From Lomentospora prolificans (lineage: Eukaryota > Ascomycota > Sordariomycetes > Microascales > Microascaceae), in the NCBI GenBank assembly GCA_029532625.1, contig JARFXM010000011.1, forward strand, positions 4,353,501-4,417,500: a DNA stretch of 64,000 nucleotides. Reading direction: 5' to 3'. The notes below the pieces were generated by a model. That model searched no databases and was not told the DNA's origin. It saw nothing but the letters and a program-made list of their open reading frames with translations. Numbering within the stretch: position 1 is the first letter of the stretch; every line of letters starts with the position of its first letter. The translations under genes and the position numbers were made by a program. Shown piece by piece: positions 1-11,480 of the stretch.

Positions 1-3000
1 CCCTACTGCGGCTGCCAGTGCAGAATACCAGTCTCATAGCTCAGACCGAAGACGCAACCAAGCACCTGTTGCTCCTCCTCGGACATCCTCTTCTAACCCA
101 CAAGGTGCCGACAACAGCCACAGGCGAGGGGGTGCCCCAACTGAGCGCGCGACCTCATCCCCTCGAAACGGCCGCTACGCCGAATCCCCAAGCGCTGCGA
201 ATGGCAACGTTGATATAGCTACCGACGAATCGAGAGCCGCATCGAGCCGCCGGCGACACCAGCAAATGGCACAGGAGCCCTCCGAACGCGTGAGTAGTAA
301 TCGAGATGGCCGTACTGCAGCCGTGGCTACCGTTCCGTCGAAGCCGACCGCGTCTCACGAACAGCCCGACGAGAACGATGCCTACGGTGATGAAGCTGCG
401 CCTCCACCTGTCGTCGCGATGGGGGATTACGCCGATCAGTCACGTCGTGGAGGCCGAAGTCGACACGATGGGCGCTCGCAGAAGCGTGATAAGAACACCA
501 AATTTGGTGATTACATCCTTGGCAACGTGATTGGCGAGGGCGAGTTTGGTAAAGTCAGACTCGGATGGAAACAGGAAGATAGGGTTCAGGTGAGTACCTG
601 GAATTCGGTCAACCTCGATGAGATTCCATCATCACTACCGTCCCATTTTTTGCTAACGATAATATTAGGTCGCTATCAAAATCATTAAGAAAGAGAGTCT
701 GGGTAATAATCCTTCAAGGTTGGCCAAGATACACCGCGAGGTCAATATCCTTCGGGGCTTGTCCCATCCCAACATTGTTCACCTTCATGACATGATTGGT
801 GACGACAGCCGGATCGGCATCGTCCTTGAATACGCTTCTGGAGGCGAACTCTTTGACTACATCTTGAACCACCGATACCTCAAAGACAATGCCGCCAGAA
901 GGCTATTTGCGCAGCTCATTTCAGGTGTGGGTTATCTTCACAAGAAGGGCATCGTGCATCGCGACCTAAAACTTGAGAATCTCCTCCTCGATCGCCATCG
1001 AAACATTATCATTACCGATTTTGGCTTCGCCAACATGTTTGATCCTAAGGACGAGCTTAGTGAAGAGGAAGAATTGAATCTGAGCGACCGCGAATTCGTG
1101 AAGAGGGTGGGTCTCGACAAGATCAAGTCCAACGGGACTCGCCGAGGTGATCTGATGCAGACAAGCTGCGGTAGCCCCTGCTACGCTGCCCCCGAGCTCG
1201 TTGTCAGTGATTCATTGTATACTGGTAGGAAGGTTGACGTTTGGAGCTGCGGTGTAATCCTGGTAAGCCAACATGTTTCCCAGCCTGTCGGTGTGACTTC
1301 GAACTAATGGGTGATGCCCAGTACGCGATGCTTGCAGGTTATCTGCCCTTCGATGATGATCCAGCTAATCCCGAGGGCGATAACATCAACCTCTTGTACA
1401 AGTACATCGTTAACACCCCCTTAACTTTCCCCGAATACGTATCTCCTCACGCCCGCGACCTTCTTAAGCGAATTCTGGTCGCCAACCCTCGCAGACGTGC
1501 AGATTTGTTTGAAGTAGCCCGCCACAGCTGGTTGAGCGAATACGCTCATGTTGTCAGGATTATCACCAGCAGCACCACGACCCCCGCTGACATTCAGAAT
1601 ACTACTGTCCCAGCTGAGGATGAAGTTGATGCACCCGGGATTGCAAGGAGTGCATCCCTACGCGAGGCAGCGAAGCCTAAGACAGCCGCCGCCGCTTCTA
1701 CAGTCGGCGGTCTAACCCCCAAGCATGGTCATATCGACGCGGACGAATCTGCTGCTGCCGCAGCAAAGGCGCAGAAAGATGCTAAGCGGCGTACAGTACA
1801 AGTCGAATATGTTGCTCCCACCACGCAAACTCAACGAGGCGAGTACATTGTTTCTACCAAATCCCGTGGTCAGCCTGCTGGTGCGGCTGAAGCAGGCAAT
1901 GTTGGCACATCCTCTCCTAAAAATAAGCCACTCCCCCGTGATCCCCCCGTATCGAAAGATACGTATTCCAAGCCTACCTCGACGAGAGGAGCACCTCCAA
2001 GTGCCCATCGACAGCAACTAGGCTCTGCCCCGACGCGTCCTTCCCGCGACCCTCGATCAGACGATGTATACGCTACCGCGACCGTGGACCACGTCCAGGG
2101 CCCGCCAAGGCCGCAGACGCAAGGCTCTATTCAGTCGTCTGCTTCCCTGGGCTTCACGGCGACCGGACGCAACGCCTATGGTCAGCCCGCTCCGCCTGCG
2201 GTTGCGGGGACAAACGTCCATGGACGTATTCAACAACCCGTCACTCATGGCGGTGACGAAACGAACACTCAAAATCTGGGACGCTCCAGCGTCCCGTCCA
2301 AGTTTGCCAGAGTTTCCGGACTCACTGAGGCAGCTCCCAGTCATGGCCATGAAGGTAAAGGCCACAAGAGATCCAGCACTATTGGAGACATCAGCTCAAA
2401 GCTCCTCGGGCGCAGTGGCTCTCTTTTCGGCAAGGGCCGCAAGCGGCCAGAGGCTAATGCTCCCCCCTCCAACCCTGGCGATGCTCCCCCTACGTCGCCT
2501 CCTGTGGAGAAGAATAGTAGAAAATATCCCCCCATCAGCATGGCAAATTCGATGGTAGTAAGTGGAGACGAACCTCGACAGTCGATGGATTCGAGGCAAT
2601 CGCGTCGATCCTTCTCTCTTGGGCTTGGTAGGAAACGCAGCGGTAGCGTCAGCGGCTCCCACCACTCGCAAGAAAAACATACGCGCCGATTCTCTCTTAT
2701 CCCGTCGATTACCCGGGCTATCGGGCTTGGATCAGATCGGAATTCGCAGCAGTCTCTCCCCATACATTCTGGCCCGAATCGTCAAGGACAGACAGAAAGC
2801 AGAGGTGGACAGCTGAACACCCCTATATATAACGACATGCTATCGAGGCGTCAGCAAGAAGCTGAGGCCGCCTACGGGAATCAGTCACAAGGCCAGATCT
2901 CGGCCTCTGGTCAAGCCCAGAGCCGACGTTACGTGCCGGAACAGTACGATGGGAGGCCAAACGCCATCCCACCCTATATCCAGCAACACTCGTCCGTCCT

Positions 3001-3277
3001 TAACACCGGATCAGAGTCGTCGGTCGACGTCCAACGAGCTCAGAATGCTCCGGCTGCTGGGTCTCCTTATCATGGGGGTTTCTCAGAGTCCGAAGGTTTC
3101 GATGGCCGACGCGTGGGCGGCGGTGCGAAGGGCGGCAAAGTGTTGCAGAAGAACAAGCGCTTTGCCGACGCTTACGACGACTATCCCGGTGGGCACAAAG
3201 GCTCCAGCGGAGCTGCGCGTAGGGTAATGGATATTTTCCGCAGGCGTGGCAAGGCCAGAGCTGGCGATGAACGCTAA
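1..3277 (+). CDS. KIN4: KIN4-type serine/threonine protein kinase (5' partial)
   Basis: Three exons are visible: 2-589 (open to the left edge, so the start lies outside), 669-1262 and 1322-3277, giving 1045 residues. Introns are 79 and 59 nt, GT..AG; the first has a GCTAAC branch site. The kinase domain shows the glycine loop IGEGEFGKV, the VAIK lysine immediately after intron 1, HRDLKLEN, DFGFAN, SCGSPCYAAPE and DVWSCGVIL. The stretch after it (YAMLAGYLPFDDD, ANPRRRADL) matches yeast Kin4, the spindle-position-checkpoint kinase of the CAMK group. A roughly 35-residue acidic/basic insert lies between DFG and the APE region. A Ser/Pro/Gly-rich, basic, probably disordered tail of about 550 residues follows. 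The N-terminal part before the kinase is also low-complexity. The family call is firm; the checkpoint role is inferred from yeast. Confidence 0.93.
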
Positions 3278-4865
3278 GCGGATCAGTGTCATGGTGCATG
3301 GCAGCAGACGTCTTATTAGCCTCACACAAAGGTTTTTTTTAGTCCTGGCTGTTGCAAACGAGGAAGTAGTTTTCTGACGAGAGAAGGGAAGAGGAGGCGA
3401 GAGGGGGTTTTCTGGAGTATGCACAGATTGGCGGCGCAATATCGACGTTCTCATCTCATGGCCATAGAATGAGGCCAGGCCAAACAGGGGGTCATCTTTT
3501 TTCCCAGCAGGGAACACGCTATGGCGTTTTGTGGCGTACTGGACGTGCCTCGTGCTGTGTGTTATATCTCGACTTCTGGCTCTGTTGAACGTTTTCAGCT
3601 GTTGTTTTCTTCTTTCATGGCTTCCCACCTAATTGACAGGGAGGCGTATTTGCTTGTTTTCCACCCTCTTCTAATATGATAACTCTCTTCTGCTTCGAAT
3701 TCTTCATTTCTGATACCTTGGTATTTCGCTCCTTCCTGTCGAAGCATTGTTTCGGCGACTTGTTTACGAATTCTGGAGGAGGGGAGTATCTGGCTTTCGC
3801 ATTGGACGAAGTTTGAGACTCAATGGTCAAATACATTTCACCAAGTACACAGGCTTTAATAGAGCGATTGAGATGTCAAAAGCATCTCTGAGATGGCCAT
3901 GATAATGATGACTATTTTAGTAATTACGAAAGACGAGCTAGTGACAACGATGACTCCATTGTGGATAAGGGATGGCGCACCAAATCGCACTTGATTCCAT
4001 CTCGATCAAGTCGCGCTCCTCCTCCATTGCTAAGAATTCGCAAGCATTCTGGTAATCCGCTAAATGTCCTGCATACTAATATTCGGCAAGATATAAACTG
4101 TTGAGGTTATTTTGCCCTCCCACTCGCAGCATGGCGATTGAGAAGAGTATAATTTGAAGATCTCCGGCCCGGATATTTGTAGGGCTGTGCCTAGGTTTGA
4201 TTCCCGATGCAGGTTTTGTTGGTCTTATCTATTTACTCGGTGTTAGAGGACTTTGTGCGTCTCGTGGGTGATGTCATAGGTTTCCTCTTTCACGCTTTCG
4301 GCGCCAACCACGCACGACGTCACGGGCCATACTTGTGTCACTGTGGCTAGGAAACGATTTAGGCTGGAGTAGTCTAGTGAGTTTAGACTGAATTAGACTT
4401 GGCTTCGATGGTCCCTGAGAAGCAGCTCTGTGGAGCTACGGCGGTGCAATGCTCCAAGCAGAGGTCTTGGTCGAGATACGGGATGCGAGTGAGCGTAGTG
4501 GCGAGGATTGGAAGGATCAATGATCGAAAATGTGACTCTGGACTCCGGACTTGAGCTGCCTCCCGCTGTTGTGCTCAAGCAAGTTGCTCCCACGGAAAGC
4601 CAAAACACGCTAAACCCGACCAAGTCATCATCATTGATGACATTTTGATTATAGTAATATAACATGGAAGCCATTGTCTTTTAATAGTTACATTTCCTTT
4701 CCCTTCGACGCTTTCCCCAATTCCTTTTCTTCCAGGACCTCTTTTTATTCCGATCTTCTTCTCTCGTCCACTTCGGAGCTCCTCTTAGGATTCTATCCAA
4801 CAGCTAGGACGTGTTGTCCCTTGTAATCACAAGTGTCGGCCACCCAACCTACTCTACGAAATTCG
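3278..4865. other. intergenic: KIN4 3' region and antiporter promoter/leader
   Basis: No coding region could be supported. The last ~190 bases (about 4680-4865) are pyrimidine-rich, as expected for a fungal 5' leader. A stop codon at 4824-4826 lies in frame upstream of the antiporter ATG. Confidence 0.5.
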
Positions 4866-7592
4866 ATGAAGGAACCTTTAGGTGACGCGATCAACACTGG
4901 CGCCAAGCCTAGTATTTTTAACAAGGCCACCGGCCTCTTTCGCAAGTCTCATGATGAACCTACCCTTCCTCGCTACTCGGACCAAATCGACCCCCACGAT
5001 GGCCACCTACACAACGGCGACGCGACTTCATCGACTATAAACGTGCCCTCCAACCGCGCTTCGCAGGAAAAGAAGGCCGCTGGAGCGACAAACGATGGAA
5101 GGAATCCCTCCGTTGCCGAGGGTGCGGCCGTCGTGCCGTCCCAGCCTGGGGGCGATGCCTCCGCGTCCGGAGAGGACCCTCCCGAGCGGCCAAAGAGGAC
5201 CATAACCCAGCGCTTTCTGCACAATTGCAAAAGTGTGATATTGCACAGCTGGGTCAACGTACTGCTTGTCTTTGTCCCTGTTGGCATTGCGGTTGAGTAC
5301 GTCCCGGGTATCCACGGCGGCGTCGTTTTCGCAATCAATTGTATCGCCATCGTCCCTCTGGCTGGGCTGCTGAGCCATGCGACGGAGTCGGTGGCTGTCA
5401 AGCTGGGCGATACTGTGGGTGCGCTATTGAACGTCACCTTTGGCAACGCGGTTGAATTGATCATCTTGTGAGTTGGGAGACCTCTTTTACGGATGAAAAT
5501 GAGTGGAGTATACTGACGTTTAAGCAGCATGTAAGTTGTTGCCAAGCAGTGAAGTTGAAAGAAGCTCCTGGGACGGGGCGCCAAGAGAGATGGTGGCTTG
5601 GCTACGCAGACTAACATGGCATTTTGCGGCATATAGTATTGCTCTTACAAAGGTATGGGGCTCCAAAGTGACGTGAAGTGGGATGAAGTCGAGCGATAGC
5701 CGCTAATGCTAATATATGTGGCTTCGTAGAATAAAATCCGTATCGTGCAAGCGTCACTTCTGGGTTCAATATTGTCGAACCTTTTGCTGATCCTTGGCAT
5801 GTGTTTCTTCCTCGGTGGTCTACGGTTCCGAGAGCAGGTGAGCATCTAGGAATTAGAACCGATACACTCTGTTGAGACTTACGATGGTATAGATCTATAA
5901 CTCTACTGTGACGCAAATGAGTGCTTGTCTGCTCAGTTTGAGTGTCATCAGTCTCGTGCTTCCAGTACGTCGCCAGACGAAGAACTGTACGAGAAACCAC
6001 TGCTAACCGCCCTCATCTAGACTGCTTTCCATGCTTCATTCAGTGACATGGACGATGCAGATACCGAGTCGCTCAAGATCAGCCGTATTTGCAGTATTGT
6101 ATGTTGACTACCGTTCACTTGTCATGCGCTCTGCGGAGCTAACCAGCTATAGATTTTACTCCTCGTCTATCTGGTCTACCTCCTGTTCCAGCTAAAGTCA
6201 CACTCTTACATGTACGAGTCTACGCCTCAGCACATTGTCGATGCCGAGTCTACTCCCGGTCCCGCAGCTGCATGGCTCGATACCTCCAGCTCCGACTCTA
6301 GCTCGTCGTCTTCGTCCTCTGACTCAGACGATTCGGACGATTCGACCCCTACGGTCCGAAAGAGGATGAAGAGAGCTATCCGCCGGGCAAGGAGGTCTAG
6401 TTCTAGCTCCAATTCATCGGATTCCGATGGTACTGCTAACAGCAAAAGAACGACTAATAGCAAGACGCTTATTGGTAAAGCCTCTGAAGCGGAGGCTTCC
6501 GGCTCTAAAGCGGTCGGCAATGATAGCAGTGATGACGAAGTACCGAAGAAGCGAAGGCACCGTCACATCAGGCGTAAGCGAAGCCATAAACACAAGCACG
6601 AGCGTAAGGACACAGAGAACCGGGCCCCAGAAACGGAAAACAGCGTTAGAGATGCCTCAGCTCCGCCGGTCGTCGTCGAGGAACCGCCTGCTACCGCAGA
6701 TGATACCCGCCGGGTGGACTTTGCTATCCAGGATGATGATAATGATGATAGACGCCGCGCGAGCGCGGGTGGCAATCTCGCTTCTTCTAACCGACGCCCC
6801 TTTGCTCTCCGCCACGTATCCGTCAAGAACGTCCGCAACCTCGCCCCTGTGCTAGTACAAAAGCCGGATGCTAGCGAGGTGACACCTGTCTCAGGCCCCG
6901 TCCCACGCGTGCGCTATGGCATCCGACGCACGAACTCACTTCCCGATCGGCTTAGCCAAGGGTATCCTGTTGCCCACCGTGCACCTGGCGCAATGCCCGC
7001 GGTTCATGTACCCCTCATATCTCTGACTGGTGGTAACGCGGCGGAACCTGCTGAACACGCAATTCCCGAAGACCGCCTGTCTACTGTCGCCTCAGTTGTC
7101 CTGCTCCTCATATCTACGGGCCTCGTAGCGCTATGTGCCGAGTTTGTGGTCGACTCTATCGAAGAGGTTGTGGAGGGCGGTGCCCTACGCGAGACTTTCA
7201 TCGGTCTCATTATCCTGCCCGTTGTCGGTAATGCGGCCGAGCATGTCACCGCCATCACGGTGGCCATGAAGAACAAGATGGATCTGGCTATCGGTGTGGC
7301 GGTCGGCAGCTCCATCCAGATCGCGCTCTTCGTTACGCCCCTCGTTGTCATCCTCGGCTGGATCATGAACAAGGAGATGACGCTCTACTTTACGCTGTTC
7401 GAGACGGTTTGCCTGTTTGTTTCGGCATTCATTGTGAATTTTCTCGTCTTGGATGGCAGGAGCAATTACCTTGAGGGTGCACTCTTGATGTGCACGTATG
7501 CGATTATTAGTGTGGTGGCGTTTTACTATCCTAATGTTGAGGATGCTAGTGAGCTCGGAGGCCACAGCGAGTTTGATATCAAGCTGTTCTAA
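4866..7592 (+). CDS. Ca2+/H+ antiporter (CAX/VCX1 family), vacuolar type
   Basis: Seven exons: 4866-5467, 5528-5530, 5637-5652, 5730-5837, 5893-5964, 6021-6098 and 6153-7592, encoding 772 aa. CAX proteins load Ca2+ into the vacuole in exchange for protons. The two conserved cation-binding repeats are present: GNAVELI (from residue 193) and GNAAEH in the C-terminal half, each among hydrophobic segments. QASLLGSILSNLLLILG is also family-typical. The start is the first in-frame ATG after an upstream stop (4824); nothing supports a more upstream start. Exon 2 is only 3 nt, and including it restores the family spacing (ELI-x2-IIAL). A roughly 290-residue hydrophilic loop (residues ~310-600), rich in Ser/Asp and then Lys/Arg/His, separates the two halves; most CAX proteins have only a short acidic loop there. 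Which fungal CAX paralogue this is cannot be decided here. Confidence 0.93.
5528..5530 (+). other. 3-nt microexon of the Ca2+/H+ antiporter gene
   Basis: The trinucleotide CAT sits between two complete introns. Upstream is 5468-5527 (GTGAGT donor, TACTGAC branch, GCAG acceptor). Downstream is 5531-5636 (GTAAGT donor, GACTAAC branch, ATAG acceptor). The microexon splits two codons (TT|C and AT|T), giving Phe-Ile. Skipping it keeps the frame but removes one Ile from the conserved ELIIFIIAL stretch. Confidence 0.75.
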
Positions 7593-8939
7593 GTGGTTTT
7601 ACACTCTCTTGTCTTTTTTTTTTATTTTTATTTTTTTCTTTATATTCGATTCAACGATGCGTATATATCGATTGGGCACTGGGGGTCAAAGAGGGCATAT
7701 GGTTAGAATAAAATGCATACAGCGCCGTTATATGGAGGCATCACCACCAATGATTTGACTGTATTCAGTGTGCTGCCATGTTGAGATTCGAGTGATGGGC
7801 CCAGAACGGAGATTTGCCTCGGCCTAGTTACAATGCTGCGAACTATTCCTCACGATGGTCTCTGGATCACTAAGATCACTTTCCCACTTCGGCTGCGCAC
7901 GAGTTTAGCCTTTGTTGGAATCCATCGCGGTGTCGTCGGATGTGACTGAGCGTGGCGCATCGAAGATAACGTAATTAATCGCTGACAGGAACAAGTACTC
8001 TTCAGTCGTCAAAGTGGACGCCTTCTATAATAGTGTGGTGCTTGCAACCAGGAACTCCAGGCCGAATTGGATTGCTAGAGTCCGTAAGGGAAGCAATAGA
8101 CGGGGTTACAGATCCGGAGAGATCGTAAAGCTCTCCAGTCGAAAAGCAGACCAGGCGAGAGGAGGCGAGAGGAACTTATGTTGTGGCACGGTTCGAATCA
8201 CAATGGCTTAGATTACGATCCACCAATCTGGTACGGCGTTGGGAAACGGCCAGCGTCTACACTTAGCTGCCTCTGTTGGGCTGATAGTGTCTGTCCCACA
8301 GCTGGCTATGTTGGGCCAGGTAGCAGCCTGGCTTGGCTGGCTAGGCCAACAGGCATAGTCCACCGTAAGCCTTGAGTGTATCGAAACCTCGATCAATACC
8401 AATCTCGAGCAAGAGTTTTGTTCCGAGAACCGAATCATGGGCAAGGTTGGCATTATTGCGTGCGCGTATGCGGCACGTATGAATCCTGCATAGGCTGGGA
8501 AGGTACAGGACATCGATTAGCAGGGTCAACACGCCTTTCTCCAGCGGGGTTCGCGGATGGGGTCCCCTGAAAAGAGCTGACCATGCTCTCGTGCAACCCT
8601 CAAAACGGGGACATTAAGGCTTGGAGCTAGCACAGCCACTATATTACACTATATTCGCGTCGTTTCAACCACCTCCTGGCCTGGGAATAGAGTATCGAAA
8701 TCGACTTCATCTATTACCCAGGTTGACAGGACACCTTGGCGTTGATCATTGCGTTTTTCTTTCCTTGAACTAATCCACTCCCATTCCCCCATTACCTTCG
8801 TCCTTCAACTCGAACGATTATAGTCGAAAACGACCACTTTCTGCGAATCGGGTTTTCCCTTTCTCGAGCGACATTGTTAATTGGCTACGCAAACGATATC
8901 AAACCATTCACAAGACTGCACGCCAGGGAGAACGGGACT
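7593..8939. other. intergenic between antiporter and SPRY gene
   Basis: Only short open stretches without coding character on either strand. The last ~180 bases (8755-8935) are C/T-rich and look like the promoter and leader of the SPRY gene. Confidence 0.5.
7707..7712 (+). terminator. putative poly(A) signal of the antiporter gene
   Basis: AATAAA, 115 bases after the stop codon and downstream of a T-rich stretch (about 7612-7645). This is positional evidence only. Confidence 0.35.
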
Positions 8940-10220
8940 ATGTGCTTCGGTTCCAAAGAAAAAGATTCTGGCGAGAATCTCGGCCCTAGGCCAGCCAACG
9001 GCAGTGCCTCCACCGCCGCCCAGGATTCCAAGGCCTCGTATCCTCATCAGCAGCAGTCTTTCGCAGCTCCCTCAGGCCCGCCACCACCGCAATCCCAGAC
9101 ATATGCCCCTCCAGCAGGCCCACCTCCACAGCAAGCGCAGCAGAACTATGCCCCTCCGCCGGGTGCTCCCCCTTCGCAACAGCAAGGCCAATACGCCGCT
9201 CCCCTAAGCCCACCTCCGTCTCAACAACAAAACCAATATACTGCCCCTCCAGGGCCTCAACCCTCTCAGCAACAGAACGAATACGCCGCGCCACCGGGAC
9301 CTCCCCCGTCGCAACAGCAGAACCAGTATGCTCCGCCGCCGGGCCCGCCTCCCGGCCAGGACTACGCCCCTCCCGCCGGGCCACCTCCGAGAGACCCCAA
9401 ACCCCAACATGAATGGGAGCTCGCCGTCCCTGATACCTCTCTCTTCCCGCCTCCTCCAGCCTTTTTCAGCGGCTGGGACCGTAGCCCCGCCAACAACGCG
9501 ACCGAGGAGGAAGCAGAGCGCGGCGCACAATGGTGCCAGCAATATCCCCTGACACCACCCATCACACTCGATCCACCCGCTCTCGCGGCCCTCCAGATCC
9601 ACAACATTCGCCTCATGCAGCCGTGGGGTTTCACGGGTGAGATGAAGGAGAAGAAGACAGGTCATTGGGAGTGCCAAACACCGCGCACAGCTCCCGACAG
9701 CTGTATCATCAGCTACCCGCCTCTCTACGCGGTGACCCTGCATTCGCCGATTGCCAGCGGTAGGAAGCATACGGTCTACTACGAGGTATTTATCAGGAAC
9801 GACAGCAGGCGCGATGAGACGTCGTTGGCGTTGGGCTTCACGGCGCTGCCGTATCCCAATTTCCGCTTGCCGGGCTGGCACAGAGGTAGCATGGCCATTC
9901 ACGGCGACGATGGCCACAGATATATCAATGATACGTGGGGAGGACAGTCGTTCACGGCGCCATTCAGGAGGGGAGAGACTTACGGTGTCGGCATGACGTT
10001 TGAGCCTGTTGATGGCCGCATCGTCACGACTTGCTTCTTCACGAGGAACGGTGTCGTAGATGGCGAGTGGAACTTGCATGAGGAGCAGGATTCGGATGTG
10101 ATCCTTCCGGTGACTGGTTTGGAGGGATACCACGACTTGAGCTGCGCCATTGGCACGTTCAACCACGTCTCGTTTGAGGTAGTCTTTGATCCCAAGATGT
10201 GGAAGTTTCGCCCCTCGTAG
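8940..10220 (+). CDS. SPRY-domain protein with Pro/Gln-rich N-terminus
   Basis: Single exon, 426 aa, starting MCFGSKEK at the first ATG of the frame. Residues ~35-165 are a degenerate proline/glutamine repeat (units such as YAPPPGPPPSQQQ) and are probably disordered. Residues ~215-422 form a SPRY domain of the RanBPM/SSH4 type: the GHWECQTPR, YYEVFIRND, LGFTALPYPNFRLPGWHRGSMAIHGDDGH, YGVGMTFEP and CFFTRNG stretches are recognisable (each within the domain order expected). SPRY domains bind partner proteins; in yeast Ssh4 such a domain serves a ubiquitin-ligase adaptor, but this protein lacks an obvious N-terminal membrane segment. The exact role is therefore unknown. The opposite strand is open for 345 codons across the gene, which I take as a codon-bias shadow. 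Confidence 0.85.
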   Translation: MCFGSKEKDSGENLGPRPANGSASTAAQDSKASYPHQQQSFAAPSGPPPPQSQTYAPPAGPPPQQAQQNYAPPPGAPPSQQQGQYAAPLSPPPSQQQNQYTAPPGPQPSQQQNEYAAPPGPPPSQQQNQYAPPPGPPPGQDYAPPAGPPPRDPKPQHEWELAVPDTSLFPPPPAFFSGWDRSPANNATEEEAERGAQWCQQYPLTPPITLDPPALAALQIHNIRLMQPWGFTGEMKEKKTGHWECQTPRTAPDSCIISYPPLYAVTLHSPIASGRKHTVYYEVFIRNDSRRDETSLALGFTALPYPNFRLPGWHRGSMAIHGDDGHRYINDTWGGQSFTAPFRRGETYGVGMTFEPVDGRIVTTCFFTRNGVVDGEWNLHEEQDSDVILPVTGLEGYHDLSCAIGTFNHVSFEVVFDPKMWKFRPS

Positions 10221-11480
10221 TGGCTGAGGACGTTGAATCATAACGGGTAATACGAAAAAGGCTGGCGGACGATGGCCTGCGCATGCAACATGTGCCTCGA
10301 TGGAGTCATATGGTAGATTGCAAGGTTAGATTCTTTGGGGTTCTCGGTATTCGGAGAGTCACCTTTCACATTACGTTTGCTCGTTTCACTGCTAGTATTC
10401 CGTTATTCCCCTTTGCGATGGCCAAGAAGCAAATGTGGCCTCATTTATACATAATATTTAAAACCTCTTTTTTTGCCATCTAATTCCCGTTTCGTAACCA
10501 TGAGTGCGCGAAATTTTATCCTTGCGGTGGCATCACGTTGCTTGGCGATGGCAAAATCCTCATCTTGTCCGGGTCCGGGAGGCTGGCTCGCTCACATCCA
10601 CAGTTCCGTGATGCATCACAAAATCTCTCTCCCAAAGCTGAGAAACCTTCCAATTAGACGCGCCAATAGATGCATCTTTCAGACCCTAGTGTACCACGAG
10701 GAGCATCCCTCTAAGCCTTGCCGGGCCAACACGGGGCTTCGTGGCGGGTCAATTCGGGCTCGGAAGCCACCGTGCAGACCTGGCGTGAGGTCTTGGGGAC
10801 TACTCGATGTTCGCCTCTGTGGACTTGCTTTTTGCCCGCTCCTGTGCTATGATTCGAAGCTGCTTCCGGATGCTGCCGTGGGTAACGAGGTGGTGGGTTG
10901 AGTCCGGTGTCCTGTCCATCTTTTCCCCTCTTCAGCTCAGGCCCTACTCAAGTTGTGTAGTGGACTATTAACAGCGTAATAGAGGAGCCTGCTAATCGGC
11001 CAGCTCGCATTTTTCGCATCGATCCATCCTTCTGTCCATGCTCGATCATTAGTGGATGGAGATATTACTCTCTCGCCCGTGGCTCCCACCACACTTGCAC
11101 ACGTCCCACCCAGGCCTGTACCTTGATTACCTAAGAGCATTAGCTCCATCCAAGCTCTCTAATTCAAGTTCCTCAGCAACTTTTGTAAAGTCATAAGTGC
11201 TTCGCTTCCTCCCACGTTAGGCGGGTAACAATGCCCCTTCCTTTCCTCTTTGGATTATTGAACCCTTTCTTCCCCTAGTTCGCGGGTGTATTTATTTTTG
11301 GTTTGGATTTTTTGTCGTTTTCTTTCTGTGCTCGATCGGTTTCGTTTCGCTCCGTCGGGCCTCTACGCTCGACAGAATTTTTGCGCACCCCTTCCGGCTT
11401 AAGCGCTCTTTCTTTTCCCCGGTAACCCGCCTTCGAACGCTCGTAACGTCTTCCCGTCTCCCTCGATACTGTTCCCAAAA
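10221..11480. other. intergenic between SPRY gene and DLD1
   Basis: Nothing convincing. An ATG-started open frame of 133 codons (10500-10901) has no recognisable domain. From about 11160 to 11480 the sequence is CT-rich and should be the DLD1 promoter and leader. Confidence 0.5.

Noticed and set aside
8178..8220. GGTTCGAATCAC, resembling a tRNA T-arm
   Set aside because: No matching D-arm, anticodon stem or acceptor stem at proper distances.
9204..10241. 345-codon open frame antisense to the SPRY gene
   Set aside because: Shadow of the sense codon bias; the sense strand has a clear SPRY domain.
10500..10901. 133-codon ORF in the SPRY-DLD1 intergenic region
   Set aside because: No domain, splice context or leader-like sequence; low-complexity Arg/Pro/Gly composition.
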